From Chloroflexota bacterium (lineage in GTDB: Bacteria; Chloroflexota; Dehalococcoidia; GIF9; UBA5629): DNA of 6,433 nucleotides. The notes beneath the pieces were generated by a model. The model did no database searches and had not been told where the DNA came from. It saw only the letters and a program-made list of their open reading frames with translations. The position numbers and the translations under genes are program-made. This document shows positions 6,381 to 6,433 of this stretch, piece after piece. The DNA lies in NCBI GenBank assembly GCA_026389655.1, contig JAPLHL010000018.1, positions 1 through 6,433 of the forward strand, written 5' to 3'. How positions within the stretch are numbered: position 1 is the stretch's first letter; every line of letters begins with the position of its first letter.

Positions 6381-6433
6381 ACAGCGGGCGTTACTATCTA
6401 TTTTGGTTTCAACCGGGCCATTACAGCAGTGTT
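6381..6433. other. Right-edge non-coding sequence
   Basis: The last 53 bases follow the stop of the shortened glycosyltransferase. I see no start codon with a ribosome-binding site, no hairpin with a T-run and no recognisable coding fragment, so it is unclear whether the rightward transcription unit continues. Confidence 0.4.

Overview
This window looks like chromosomal housekeeping DNA from a free-living bacterium of middling G+C content. I see no phage, plasmid, insertion-sequence, CRISPR or RNA genes. A long type 2-like OMP decarboxylase, a divergent PlsY and membrane-anchored family 2 glycosyltransferases would fit Chloroflexota (Dehalococcoidia-like), but that placement is a weak guess from protein flavour.

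The left half reads leftward. A 25-bp divergent gap near 3568-3592 separates two transcription units. On the minus strand, pyrF (orotidine 5'-phosphate decarboxylase, last step of UMP synthesis) is followed after about 40 bp by dinB (Y-family DNA polymerase IV). After a 142-bp gap with its own good sigma-70-type promoter comes a MacB/FtsX-type ABC transporter permease with no ATPase gene beside it. The start of a short-chain dehydrogenase (DltE-like), cut by the window edge, follows it.

The right half reads rightward: a divergent plsY-like glycerol-3-phosphate acyltransferase gene overlaps by 4 bp a membrane-anchored family 2 glycosyltransferase gene, and a second, tandem paralogue of that glycosyltransferase follows. 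The pairing of an acyltransferase with membrane glycosyltransferases suggests a role in making or decorating membrane lipids; this is inferred from context only.

The most notable points are: the second glycosyltransferase has lost about 80 residues in frame, apparently across a short CTGGC repeat, and has no ATG or ribosome-binding site, so it is probably a decaying copy; the PlsY-like protein lacks several residues considered important in the family; and pyrF and plsY share a palindromic AT box that supplies a perfect TATAAT on each strand, with neither gene showing a Shine-Dalgarno site. I found no convincing undescribed system.
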